A stretch of 47,898 nt of DNA, from contig NZ_VLKT01000053.1 in NCBI RefSeq assembly GCF_007830515.1, positions 1 to 47,898 of the forward strand, read 5' to 3'. This document shows positions 25,279 to 35,000 of this stretch, piece by piece. Positions within the stretch are counted from its first letter, which is position 1; every line of letters begins with the position of its first letter. Under the pieces are notes generated by a model, which worked only from the letters and a program-made list of their open reading frames with translations, had not been told where the DNA came from and did not search any database. The translations under genes were made by a program, and so were the position numbers. This stretch comes from Mesorhizobium tianshanense. GTDB taxonomy: Bacteria; Pseudomonadota; Alphaproteobacteria; Rhizobiales; Rhizobiaceae.

Positions 25279-26456
25279 ACACGCATTCGCCGCTGCCCGC
25301 TCCGGGTGCTCCACTGCAACACTACGTTTCCACCGCGCCCATTGACCTGCAGTCGGTCGAGGCGATGACGCCGGAGCAGTCGAAGGTCTTTCAGGCGTCG
25401 CAGTTGCGGCTGATGTGGTGGAAATTCCGGATGCACCGGCTTGCCGTTGTATCCGGCATATTCCTGGCGGCGCTTTATTTCGGGATACTGATCTGCGAGT
25501 TCCTGGCGCCCTACAATCTGCACACGCGCAACATGGACTACATCCATTCACCGCCGCAGCGGGTTCACCTGTTCCACAACGGCCAGTTCGTCGGGCCGTT
25601 CGTCTATGGCCGACAGATGACGCTGGATATGGACACGCTCAAGCGGAACTACATCGAGAAAAAGGATGATGTTCAGCGGATCCGTTTCTTCTGCAAGGGC
25701 GACAGTTATCAGTTCTGGGGCCTGATCGAAGGTGACAGGCATTTTGTCTGCCCTGCCGAAAACGGCCAGCTCTTTCTAGCCGGCACTGACAGGCTGGGGC
25801 GCGATGTGCTCTCGCGCATCATCTATGGCGCACGCATTTCACTGACAATCGGCCTCGTCGGCATCAGTTTCAGCTTCCTGCTCGGCATTGTCATCGGCGG
25901 ACTGGCCGGCTATCACGGCGGTATCTTCGACCTGATCGTTCAACGGATAATCGAAGTTCTGCAATCGATCCCCAGCATACCGCTATGGCTGGCTCTGGCG
26001 GCGATCATGCCGATAACCTGGAGTCCGATCCTGATCTATTTCGGCATCACCGTCATCCTCGGGCTGCTCGACTGGACCGGACTGGCGCGGGCCGTGCGTT
26101 CAAAGCTTCTAGCCTTGCGCGAGGAGGATTACGTTCTGGCCGCGCAATTGATGGGCGCCAGAAGCAGCCGCATCATCGGGCGGCATCTCATTCCCGGCTT
26201 CATGTCGCATCTGATCGCGACGGCGACGATCTCCATACCCGGCATGATCCTGGGCGAGACGGCGCTGAGCTTCCTCGGGCTCGGCCTGAGGGCGCCGATA
26301 ACCAGCTGGGGCATCCTGCTCACCGAGGCGCGCAGCGTCAGCGTCATCGCGTTCTATCCATGGCTGCTTTTGCCGATGCTCCCCGTCATTCTCGTCATCA
26401 TGGCGTTCAACTTCCTCGGCGACGGCTTGCGGGACGCCGCGGACCCCTACAAGTGA
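25275..26456 (+). CDS. ABC importer permease, DppC/YejE-like
   Basis: A 393-residue permease. After a cytoplasmic N-terminus of about 55 residues and the first helix (VVSGIFLAALYFGILICEFL) there is a periplasmic insert of about 110 residues with RIRFFCKGDSYQFWGLIEGD and FVCPAENGQLFLAGTDRLGR, a feature of the YejE-like subgroup. Five further helices follow, with the coupling loop AAQLMGARSSRIIGRHLIPG. It closes the importer operon; a perfect 10-bp hairpin lies just downstream. YejE-type systems import peptides such as microcin C in enterobacteria, so the ligand here may also be a larger or modified peptide (inference). Confidence 0.9.
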   Translation: MNTHSPLPAPGAPLQHYVSTAPIDLQSVEAMTPEQSKVFQASQLRLMWWKFRMHRLAVVSGIFLAALYFGILICEFLAPYNLHTRNMDYIHSPPQRVHLFHNGQFVGPFVYGRQMTLDMDTLKRNYIEKKDDVQRIRFFCKGDSYQFWGLIEGDRHFVCPAENGQLFLAGTDRLGRDVLSRIIYGARISLTIGLVGISFSFLLGIVIGGLAGYHGGIFDLIVQRIIEVLQSIPSIPLWLALAAIMPITWSPILIYFGITVILGLLDWTGLARAVRSKLLALREEDYVLAAQLMGARSSRIIGRHLIPGFMSHLIATATISIPGMILGETALSFLGLGLRAPITSWGILLTEARSVSVIAFYPWLLLPMLPVILVIMAFNFLGDGLRDAADPYK

Positions 26457-26478
26457 GATCGCTATTCCGCCGCGCGGC

Positions 26479-26510
26479 CCGCCGACAACTCGTATGATGC
26501 TTGTCGGCGG
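26479..26510 (+). terminator. Hairpin at the end of the importer operon
   Basis: CCGCCGACAA (26479-26488) and TTGTCGGCGG (26501-26510) form a perfect 10-bp stem with a 12-base loop 22 bases after the last permease stop. No T-run follows. It is the likely 3' end of the operon transcript. Confidence 0.5.
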
Positions 26511-26597
26511 CCGGTTGCGTTATTGCAAGGTTCGTCGTTCGCCTCTATATGCGGCAAGCCTCGATCGGGGCTGCTGGTTCAGGACATACAATCGCAT

Positions 26598-27077
26598 ATG
26601 AGTCGTCTCGATAATTTCATCAGCAGGATGACCGCACAGCGCGACATTCTCAATCAAATCTGCCCCGAGGTGGCGAAGATGGAGGGGCTTGTGCTCGAGC
26701 TCGGCCTCGGCAACGGCAGGACGTTCCACCATCTGCGCGAGCGCCTGCCCGGGCGCCGGATCGTGGTGTTCGACCGCGAAGTTGGCGCACACGCCAGCTC
26801 AATTCCCGACGCTGAAAACCTCGTGCTCGGCGAAATACGCGAGACGGCCCGCAAGTTCATTGGCATCGACGCCGCTCTTGTTCATGCCGACATCGGCACC
26901 GGCTATGACGATCGCGATGCAGTGACCGCTACCTGGCTTCCTGATCTGATTGCGCGCCTGCTTCGCGTCGGCGGCTTCGCGGTCAGTGGCACGCCGCTCG
27001 ATCACCCGCTGCTGCAACGCCTCCCGCCGCCGACTTCGGAGCCCGCCGATCGTTATTTCCTCTGCAGGCGCGTGTAA
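26598..27077 (+). CDS. Small class I SAM-dependent methyltransferase
   Basis: A 159-residue methyltransferase-like protein. After a helical start (SRLDNFISRMTAQRDIL) comes motif I, GLVLELGLGNGRTFHHLRER, then IVVFDREVGAHASSIP as the motif II acidic strand, and ALVHADIGTGYDDRD plus LIARLLRVGGFAVSG as later motifs. It is shorter than most such enzymes but covers the full SAM-binding fold. The ATG at 26598 removes an upstream extension that lacks family features; no good ribosome site is seen. It runs towards the DUF5939 cyclase gene, with only 56 bp between the two stop codons. The substrate is unknown. Confidence 0.78.
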   Translation: MSRLDNFISRMTAQRDILNQICPEVAKMEGLVLELGLGNGRTFHHLRERLPGRRIVVFDREVGAHASSIPDAENLVLGEIRETARKFIGIDAALVHADIGTGYDDRDAVTATWLPDLIARLLRVGGFAVSGTPLDHPLLQRLPPPTSEPADRYFLCRRV

Positions 27078-27133
27078 GGGCCGAGACGATCCAAATCTTC
27101 AGGGGCCTAAGCCTTCTCTTCGGGGCCGAGTCT

Positions 27134-28549
27134 TCAGGGGATCGTATAGACTGCTATCTCCCGCTCAATGCCGCGCAGCGAGACCTCATGAGGCACCGGC
27201 GTCAGAGCGTTCCTGTGCAACAGATCGGCGGTGAGATTGTCGTCGACCACCGCACGAGTGGCGAAGATCGCCTGTGCGTTGGCAAGGTTCTGGACTCGCG
27301 AAGCAATGTTGACCGTCTGGCCGAAATAGTCCTGCCGCTCGTTCATGGACACGGCGATGCAAGGGCCGGCATGGACTCCGATCTTGAGCAGCAGATCCTC
27401 GCGCCCGCTCTTGTCGTTGAGCTCACGCATGGCATCGCGCATCCTGAGGGCCGCAGCAATCGCACGATCAGGCGTCGCGAAGGTCGCCATCACCGCATCG
27501 CCGATCGTCTTCACCACCGCGCCTGCCTCCGCCGCGACGATCTCGTGCAGAACCTGGAAATGCACGCGCACGAGATCGAAGGCTGAAAGATCGCCCACTC
27601 GCTCGTAAAGCTCGGTCGATCCGCGCAGGTCGGTGAACAGGAAGGTCAGGCTGGTGATTTTCAGGCGCTGGTTGATGTCGAGCGTATCCGTGCGATAGAG
27701 ATCGCGGAACGTCTGGTTGGTGAGCAGGCGCTTGGCGGTCAGGAATGGCCGGCGTTTACCCAGCAAATCATGCAATGCCTGGCCGGCGATGAAGACCGTC
27801 GGCAGCACGCGGGTGTCGGTCCTGTTCTCCAGCGAAATGCGCAACGGGCCGGGTTGCATCTCCAGCGTCTGGTTCTGGACATGGTCGCGGTCGAAGACCA
27901 AAGAGAGGCTTCGGCGCTCTTTTGTTGGTTCGCCCTTCCCGTCGATGAACTGCGCTGAATGGGTAACCGGCTCGAAGACGATGATGAATTCGGACGGAAG
28001 CTGTATGTGCAGAACCGCCTTTTCACCGGGCGCAAGCTCGATATCCTCCAGCGAGAACGCTTCCATCTTTTTCGCCAAATCCTCTTCCGGCAGATCGGCG
28101 CCGGACGCCCAGTAGATCTGGCGGAAATATTCCGCCACCGGCAGTTCGTGTGGATTGTGGGCGGCAATCCTGCGCACGCGGGGACTGACGGTGAATGTCA
28201 CCTCGACCATCTCGTCGAGGGTCGGCGAATAGCCCTGGGAGCACAGCGCGCAGGTGTATTCGTCCTTCTGCAGGGTTTTCAGCGTGGCGTTGGTGTCGAG
28301 CACGCCGCCACAGCCGGGGCACAGAACATTCCAGGAAATGTCGAAGATGCCCACCCGTGCCGCATGGAGAAAGGCGCTTATGGCGCGTTCCTCGTCGAGG
28401 CCATGCTTGCTGGCGAAGGCTGGCGCATTGATGCGGCAAAGTTCGCGGTCCTTGCCCTCCGCGATGGTTCGCTTGATCGCGTCGATTGCCTGCGGATCGA
28501 CATCGGTCGATTGCTGCAGAAGCGAGAACAGATCCTGAGCTTCGTTCAT
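27134..28549 (-). CDS. DUF5939-type adenylate/guanylate cyclase (first copy)
   Basis: A 471-residue class III cyclase with a DUF5939-like N-terminal region that includes a possible zinc site, CPGCGG and CALC (about 91-118). The middle (about 130-290) is beta-rich, with EFIIVFEPVTHSAQFIDG and a helper-like AGQALHDLLG. The catalytic domain has ITSLTFLFTDLRGSTELYER for the first metal site, GAVVKTIGDAVMATF with the lysine that favours ATP, and FGQTVNIASRVQNL with the expected N and R. No membrane helices occur, so the protein is soluble. The start at 28549 matches the other DUF5939 copy at 36264-37673; upstream in-frame codons look non-coding. The gene is divergent from a membrane-protein gene. 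Confidence 0.88.
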   Translation of the reverse strand: MNEAQDLFSLLQQSTDVDPQAIDAIKRTIAEGKDRELCRINAPAFASKHGLDEERAISAFLHAARVGIFDISWNVLCPGCGGVLDTNATLKTLQKDEYTCALCSQGYSPTLDEMVEVTFTVSPRVRRIAAHNPHELPVAEYFRQIYWASGADLPEEDLAKKMEAFSLEDIELAPGEKAVLHIQLPSEFIIVFEPVTHSAQFIDGKGEPTKERRSLSLVFDRDHVQNQTLEMQPGPLRISLENRTDTRVLPTVFIAGQALHDLLGKRRPFLTAKRLLTNQTFRDLYRTDTLDINQRLKITSLTFLFTDLRGSTELYERVGDLSAFDLVRVHFQVLHEIVAAEAGAVVKTIGDAVMATFATPDRAIAAALRMRDAMRELNDKSGREDLLLKIGVHAGPCIAVSMNERQDYFGQTVNIASRVQNLANAQAIFATRAVVDDNLTADLLHRNALTPVPHEVSLRGIEREIAVYTIP

Positions 28550-28755
28550 CGTGCGGGCTCCGGAAAATGCGCCCCCGAGGCGTGTTGGCCGGACCGGTCT
28601 TCGGTCCGAGCGCTCCATCTTACTTCGAAACGGACCGTACGGCCATTCGAATGGATAAGCCCGGTGACAGTTCATTTTCCATTCGGGCGGATTTTCACCG
28701 GCCGCAAGCCGCACTATGATGGTCCATGGGGTATTCATCTTTGGGACTTCCTCCC

Positions 28756-29580
28756 ATGCCGACATCCAACAACCCGCCATTTCCCGCGGCCCTGCGCCTT
28801 TTCTCTGTGGTGGTCATCATCGTGCTGATCGTAGGCGCCGGCCTGTTTTTCGCGCCTATGCTGGTCAAGCCGCGCTGGCCTTGGGCCGTCACGCCGTTCA
28901 ATGCCCGCTTCCTCGGCGGCTTCTACACCGCCGAAATGGTCGTGATGGCGGCGCTGCTGTTCTGGAATCGCTGGTCGCCAGGCAGGCTCGTGCTCGTCAT
29001 GGCCTTCATATTCACCGTCATCGTGTCGGTGGCTTCGTTCATCAATCTCGGCTATTTCAACTTCGAGCGCAAAGCGCCCTGGCTCTGGTTTTTGGTCTAT
29101 CTTGCTTCGGTAGCGGTATCCGGGCTGTTCCTGTGGCGGGCCAGGGCCCGTCCTTCTGCAAAAGGCGTGACCTTAAATCCCGCATGGCGCGGCTACATGC
29201 CGGTGGAATCGGCGATCCTCGGGCTCTATGGCGTCGGCCTGTTGCTGTTTCCCCTGACATTCAGCGGCTTCTGGCCATGGCCGATCGATGCCTTCCACGC
29301 TCAGGTCTACAGCGCCATCTTCCTCGCTGGTGCGGGCGGCATATATCTCGTCTTGAGAAGCGCGCCGCGCGAGGAACTGCTGGTGCTCGGCTTGGCGCAG
29401 TTTCTGGTTGGCCTGCTTGCCATCCTTGGCCTCGTCATCACCGACGCTGCGGTGCACCGGATCGACTGGACGGCGACCGGGACATTGTTCTGGCTCGCCC
29501 TTTTCGGCGGGATCGGCATCAGCGGCGTCTTCAAACTCTACGCCGCCTCCCGGTATTTTAGCTCGCAATCGGCATCATAG
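28756..29580 (+). CDS. Eight-helix integral membrane protein, unknown function
   Basis: A 274-residue hydrophobic protein that I do not recognise. Eight membrane segments can be read: near residues 10-33, 46-68, 74-93, 104-124, 146-168, 183-200, 208-234 and 242-264. The loops are short, with few charges apart from RWRAR-like and APREE patches. There are no signature motifs for transport or catalysis. The ATG at 28756 is preferred because TTTGGGAC lies upstream; an in-frame ATG at 28726 is possible. It is divergent from the DUF5939 cyclase and is followed by an acetyltransferase gene 73 bp later. It could be a partner for the cyclase or simply an independent gene. Confidence 0.75.
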   Translation: MPTSNNPPFPAALRLFSVVVIIVLIVGAGLFFAPMLVKPRWPWAVTPFNARFLGGFYTAEMVVMAALLFWNRWSPGRLVLVMAFIFTVIVSVASFINLGYFNFERKAPWLWFLVYLASVAVSGLFLWRARARPSAKGVTLNPAWRGYMPVESAILGLYGVGLLLFPLTFSGFWPWPIDAFHAQVYSAIFLAGAGGIYLVLRSAPREELLVLGLAQFLVGLLAILGLVITDAAVHRIDWTATGTLFWLALFGGIGISGVFKLYAASRYFSSQSAS

Positions 29581-29653
29581 GTTGCGGAGATGGCTGGATT
29601 TTTAGGTGACGTCCGGTGCATCGTGCCGGGCCGATAGCTTTGCCGGGAGCGCC

Positions 29654-30178
29654 ATGACCAGCACGACCTCGCCATCCTCCGAGAAAATCCAGCCGCAGCT
29701 CCGGTCCGTCCGGCCAAGCGATGCGGAGGCGCTTTGCGCTATCTTCAACATGCCGGGCTTCCGCTGGGGCACGCTCAGGATGCCCTTCGAGATGGTGGAG
29801 CAGGTGGAGCGGCGCATCGCCAAGTCCGGCCAGGAAACCACCTGGATCGTTGCGGAGTTGGACGGCAAGGTCGTGGGCCATGGCAGCCTGGTCGTGCAGG
29901 GTTCGCCGCGCCGTTCGCATATCGGCGAGATCAATATCGGCCTTGACGATGCCTTTGTCGGCAAGGGCATCGGCTCTGCCATACTTGGCGCGCTGCTTGA
30001 CGTGGCCGACAACTGGCGCGCCCTGAAGCGGGTCGAATTGACCGTCTATGCCGACAACGAACCGGCCGTCCGTCTCTACACAAGCCACGGCTTCGAGGTC
30101 GAAGGTCGGCATGTGAAGGCCGGTTTTACCGACGGGCAGTACCACGACCTCCTGAGCATGGCCCGGCTGCGGTTCTGA
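29654..30178 (+). CDS. GNAT-family N-acetyltransferase
   Basis: A 174-residue GCN5-related acetyltransferase. RSVRPSDAEALCAIFNMPG is the first strand and helix, TTWIVAELDGKVVGHGSLVV the central strands, and INIGLDDAFVGKGIGSAILG holds the acetyl-CoA pyrophosphate loop (a V-G-K-G-I-G-S variant of Q/RxxGxG/A). VELTVYADNEPAVRLYTSHG with FEVEGRH is the typical C-terminal half, similar to RimI and aminoglycoside-type relatives. The ATG at 29654 has GGGAG upstream; an earlier GTG is rejected. The substrate (amine, protein or aminosugar) cannot be told. Confidence 0.88.
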   Translation: MTSTTSPSSEKIQPQLRSVRPSDAEALCAIFNMPGFRWGTLRMPFEMVEQVERRIAKSGQETTWIVAELDGKVVGHGSLVVQGSPRRSHIGEINIGLDDAFVGKGIGSAILGALLDVADNWRALKRVELTVYADNEPAVRLYTSHGFEVEGRHVKAGFTDGQYHDLLSMARLRF

Positions 30179-30382
30179 GATCCGCTGTTTGGCCGTAACT
30201 GTTTGGCCAATCTAACAATTCGTGCCGGCGAACAGGTGATTGCTCATGGAGAACTCCGTAGGATGCGGTCAATTTCGTCTCACACCATTTTTGATCGAGT
30301 TGACAATCTATGTGTGGGCCGGCTGCATCCAGCAAGTCTGGTCTCCCTTGGCGTTTGCACCGCAAGTGGCTAGACGGGACCA

Positions 30383-31768
30383 ATGACCGCCGTCTTTGAC
30401 CCAACCCCTACGCCTCCGGTGGAAATTCTGGCCGTGCTGTCGCTGCTCTGTCCGGAAGTCGTGCGTGACATCGAGCAGAACTGGAATGCACCGGTTTCCG
30501 ATTATGCCCGCCATCTGTGGCGGCCGGTGGCAAGGCCTGCATCGGGCCCGGCGATCGCTGCCCGCTCGATCCTGCGCGAAGTCCTGCATCAGCGCCTTGG
30601 GGTGATCATGCAGCCTGAAGAGATCGGCAAGGCCCTCGAAGAATTCGAGCACAGACCGGTGATTCAGTCCGGCCTGCATTGCCTGCTTCTGATGGACCGG
30701 ATCACCTTCGATGCCCTCCTGCTTGCCTGGCTCGGCGCGGTCGAAAACGGGCTGTCGGCCTTCTTCAGCTTCATGGGAACGACGATGACCATGGAGACAA
30801 TTGGGCGGGAGGGGCCGGGATGGCTCGATGTCGGTGACGACAAGGTCAACCTGTTTGGCATGGGGCGCCACAAACTGTGCCGCAAAAGCGCCTGCGTGGC
30901 CGGTCCCGTCACCCTCAACAAGCGCGCGCTCGAAGCGGTGGGCGACGAAACGGATGCCAGCCGCTGGCTGGGCACACTGCTTGCCAGCCAGGACAAGGTG
31001 TTTGGAACCGCCGCCGATGCGCTGACAGCCCTCAACGAGGATCTGGTCGCCGATTGGGATCGTTCCGGCATGGCCCTGCCGGTTTTCATCGATGATCGGC
31101 TCGCCGCGGCTGCCGTGGCGCGGCATCTAGAACATGATGGCAGCCTTCTTTCCAGGCTGCTCATTGAGCCCGCAAGGCGCCAGCGTCTCGAATGTGCCCT
31201 GCAAGCGGCCGCCTTGAGCCCATTTGGCAGATTCCTGCCCAATGCCACGGCCTATTTCTGGGGCATCCGCGAGGAGCGCGTGCGCAAGCTTGTCCTCGAG
31301 AACGGGCACCTGATCGAGCCTGACAGGCCGCATGGTCTTTCCATCCCGTTCGAGCGGTCGCATCTCAGGCAGGCGCTGCTGGACGGCGTGCTGCTGCCGA
31401 ACTTGTTCCTGATGTTCCTCGTCCTTGCCATATTGCCGCGCGTGCGGGTTGTGGGCGGCCTGAGACAGATTGGCTATGTAGCGCTTTTCCACTCGATCCT
31501 ACTGGCTGCGCTAGATGAAGACGCGCCGGAAGAGCGCGATCTGGCTGCGGAGCTGCAGGTTCGGGAAAATGCCTGGGGCATGCGGGTCATCGATGAGAAA
31601 ATTTCGGTCCGCGAGCAGCTTGCCGGCCTGCCGGAAGGGGCGCTCTTCCCGGACCTGCTCCGGCAATACCGTTTGCGGACATTTGCAGAGACGACCGACG
31701 ACCTGAAACTGGTTCGCGAAAACGCCCGATGGCGCAAGATCGGCCAGGCGGGGATCAAGGCGAGCTGA
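30383..31768 (+). CDS. Conserved-looking orphan protein, unknown function
   Basis: A 461-residue protein that I cannot assign to a family. Codon use is like that of its neighbours and the ATG at 30383 follows GGGACC, so it is almost certainly real. The N-terminal third is helical (EILAVLSLLCPEVVRDIEQN), followed by GLHCLLLMDRITFDALLLAW and a segment LFGMGRHKLCRKSACVAG with two close cysteines. One strongly hydrophobic stretch, LLPNLFLMFLVLAILPRVRV (about residues 338-357), could be a membrane-associated helix. The C-terminal part is charged (EDAPEERDLAAELQVRENAW). No nucleotide-binding or metal motif is visible. It ends the 4.7-31.8 kb block. Confidence 0.7.
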   Translation: MTAVFDPTPTPPVEILAVLSLLCPEVVRDIEQNWNAPVSDYARHLWRPVARPASGPAIAARSILREVLHQRLGVIMQPEEIGKALEEFEHRPVIQSGLHCLLLMDRITFDALLLAWLGAVENGLSAFFSFMGTTMTMETIGREGPGWLDVGDDKVNLFGMGRHKLCRKSACVAGPVTLNKRALEAVGDETDASRWLGTLLASQDKVFGTAADALTALNEDLVADWDRSGMALPVFIDDRLAAAAVARHLEHDGSLLSRLLIEPARRQRLECALQAAALSPFGRFLPNATAYFWGIREERVRKLVLENGHLIEPDRPHGLSIPFERSHLRQALLDGVLLPNLFLMFLVLAILPRVRVVGGLRQIGYVALFHSILLAALDEDAPEERDLAAELQVRENAWGMRVIDEKISVREQLAGLPEGALFPDLLRQYRLRTFAETTDDLKLVRENARWRKIGQAGIKAS

Positions 31769-32058
31769 GCCTTACTTCAGGTTGATTTTCTGGTGCGCAA
31801 CCGCAAGCGACGGCGATCTATCGGTGAGCCTCTGGCGTCTGATCCGGCCGCTTCCTTGACGCTGATACCTTTCGGGATTTCGACGACGGCTTCCGCCTCG
31901 ATCGGCAGCGCTCTGCCACCGGACCCACACTGATCGCTCGATGCCCATTTGCGCTGCCGCTTGCTGGTCGACGGTTATCGGTTCATCCTTGTGAACACCC
32001 TGGCCGTGAAGTGCGTAGCGAGATCACGCCGTCACGGCCCCTAGCGAGGTCTTGTCCT
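31769..32058. other. Intergenic region, no gene called
   Basis: 290 bp between the orphan and the multidomain cyclase. A short minus-strand open stretch ending near 31775 reads ALPIEAEAVVEIPKGISVKE, protein-like in character, but it has no start and no recognised family, so it may be the tail of a deleted gene. I see no clear promoter or terminator. Confidence 0.4.
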
Positions 32059-35000
32059 ATGGACTGCTCGGGCTGCGGTTTCGAAGTTGAGGGCGGTTAC
32101 GCTTTCTGTCCGAGGTGTGGCAGGCGCCAACCCGTGCCATGCGCCAGTTGCGGCTACCCCTGCGCACCTGATTTCGAGTTCTGTCCGAAATGCGGGGCAA
32201 GCGTCGGTGCGCCCGCAAAAACCGTCGAACGGCCTGCTCCGACACCAAGCCGGACCATTGTGCCGCCTTCTCGAACTCCGTCGCTGCTTCCGAACATCGA
32301 AAGCGAAGATGGGCTGCATCCCGTCTCTGACGCCGATCGACGGACGGTAACGGTCCTGTTCGCAGACCTTTGCGGCTTCACGACACTCAGCGAGCAGCTC
32401 GACCCCGAGGTCATGCAAGCGCTGCAGAACGAACTGTTCAAGGAATTGACGGCGGCCGTGCGAAACTTTGGTGGTTTCGTCGACAAGTTCATCGGCGATG
32501 CGCTGCTCGCTTTGTTCGGTGCACCGGTCGCGCATGAGGACGATCCGGAACGTGCGCTTCGCGCCGCTCTCGACATGATCGCCCGGACGGCGCGGCGCGG
32601 CGAAAGCGCCCCCCACTCCGGCTCGCCTCTGTTACTCCATATCGGCATAAACACTGGCCCGGTCGTCACTGGCGGGTTGGGCATCGGCACCGCCAAATCC
32701 TATTCGGTGACCGGCGACACAGTGAATACGGCGCAACGCCTGCAATCGCTGGCCGCACCGGGTGAGGTGCTGGTAGGCGAGCTCACTCACAGGCTGACCC
32801 GGCATGCCTTCTCTTACGAGTCGCTGGGTGATGTCGTGCTTCGCGGCAAGGCTGGCAGTGTGCTCGTCCATCGACTGGATGCACCGCTTGCGGCGCCGCG
32901 TGCAGCGCGTGGGCTCGAGGCGCTCGGCCTCAGCGCGCCGATGATAGGTCGTGGTGCGGAGCTCCATAGAATGCTGGCGAGCCTTGACCAGGCGTGCGGC
33001 GGCTCGGCCCAACTTGTCCGCCTCGTCGGAGAAGCCGGTATCGGGAAATCGCGGCTGGTGAAGGAGTTCGTCGCCCGCGTCGGCGACGAGGATCGTTTTC
33101 GAAACGTCGCCGTGCGGCAGGCCACGTGCTCACCGCTGGGCGAACAATCATTTGGCGCCTTGGGCGCAGTGGTGCGCAGCGCTGCCGGGATGATGCAAAA
33201 CGACAATGGGGACGAAATGCGAGGGAAGCTCGCAGGCTTGCTTGCCGATCTCGGCCTGCAGGGCGAGGAGGCGAAGCGGCTGATGCCTTTGCTCTACCAT
33301 GTGCTTGGCCTTGGCGACCCCGATGCCACCTTGCAGCATGTCGAGCCCGAGCAGCTGCGGCGGCAAATTCTCTATGCAGTCCGCACAATCATCGAACGGC
33401 GGCTTGCGTTGTCGCCGCTGTTGATTGTCGTCGAAGACCTGCACTGGGCCGACGCCGTGTCGCTCGAGGCACTACGTTTCGTGATGGACAGGTTGGTGCG
33501 CACGCGGTTGATGGTGCTGGTCACGCATCGTCCGGCACCGGGCAACGACCAGCTCGACTCAAGTCGGGTCAGTCATACAGCGCTCAGGCTTTCGCCGCTC
33601 AACAATGATGACGGACGCAGCCTGTTGGCGGCGCTTTTCGGCGAGAGCTGGGTAAACTCCGCAGGAGGGCTTGTCGACCAGATCCTCGAGCGCGCGGGCG
33701 GCAACCCCCTTTTTGTAGAGGAAATCGTTCGCGGCCTTATCGATCGCGGTGTACTGATGCGCGAGGGCCAGCGATGGCGGACTGTGGCAGGCGAAGTCGC
33801 AACCGGCATTCCCGCCACTATCCAGGCAATGTTGCTTGCTCGCGTCGACCGGCTGCCCCAAGAGGTGCGCCGGTTGGCCCAGGAAGCCGCGGTAATCGGC
33901 CCGCGCTTCGACGCCACACTTCTGAAAACCGTGACAGCCGACCCCGGCCGGCTAGAAGCCGGCTGCGAACTGCTTTGCGATGCGGAATTCATCGAGGAAG
34001 TTGCCGGATCAGGCTCGGTCTCGTCGCAAAGCTACCGCTTTACGCAAACATTACTGCAGGACGTGATCTACCAGAATCTGCTCCTGCAACGCCGGACCGA
34101 CATCCACGGGCGGGTCGGTGCTGCCTTGGAGCAACTGTGCGGCGACAAGCCGGAACGGCTCGAGGATTTGACCGTGCTCGGTCATCATTTCGCACAGAGC
34201 GCCGAGCGGGAGAAGGGCGCGCATTACCTGCAGGCGGCGGGCGATCGCGCTCGCATGATATACGCCAACGACGACGCCCTTCGTTTCTACGAGCGAGCAC
34301 TGACTGCGTTGGACGCGATCGGGCAAACACCGCTCAAACTGGCAATTGCAGAGCGCATTGCCGATTTGAGCGGCCCGGTAGGCCGCCGCGAGATCGCGCA
34401 CCACCACTACGAGACGGTGTTGCAGGCATACCGCGAGTCCGCCAATCGTGTCGCTTCGGCGCGAGTTTTGCGTAAGATCGGTCGGCTGCTCTGGGACGTC
34501 GGCAAGCGGGACAACGCAGAATCCCGCTATGTTGAAGCGGCAGCGCTCCTCGATGGAGCGGATGCCCCGATCGAGCAGGCGCATCTCTGGCAAGAACGCG
34601 GTCGACAGGCGTTCCGTAGCGGAGATCACGCTCTCGCGGTAAAATGGGCAGACGCGGCGATGGATTGCGTACGTACTCTGACAACGGAGCATGTCTCCGA
34701 GGTAGGATGTGATGCCACTCTTGTGACCGCCGAGGCACTTAATACCAAGGCTGTTGCGTTGGCTCGCCTTGGGCGAAACCGTGAAGCCGTGCGTCAGGTT
34801 GAGCGTAGCATTGAATTGGCCGAAGCCGCCGGTCTACTGGGTGCGGCCTGCCGCGGCTACACCAATCTCGGCGTGCTTTACACGACCATCGATCCGGCAC
34901 AGGCGATGGAGGTCTGTCGGCGCGGTCTTGAAGTGGCACGCCATATTGGTGATTTGGGTTTCCAGGCGCGCCTCCTCGCCAATCTGGCGGTCGCTTGTTG

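Noticed and set aside
28643..28654. Perfect 12-bp palindrome CCATTCGAATGG between the divergent cyclase and membrane-protein genes
   Set aside because: A 12-bp palindrome alone is weak evidence for an operator and no second copy was found near other genes of the window.
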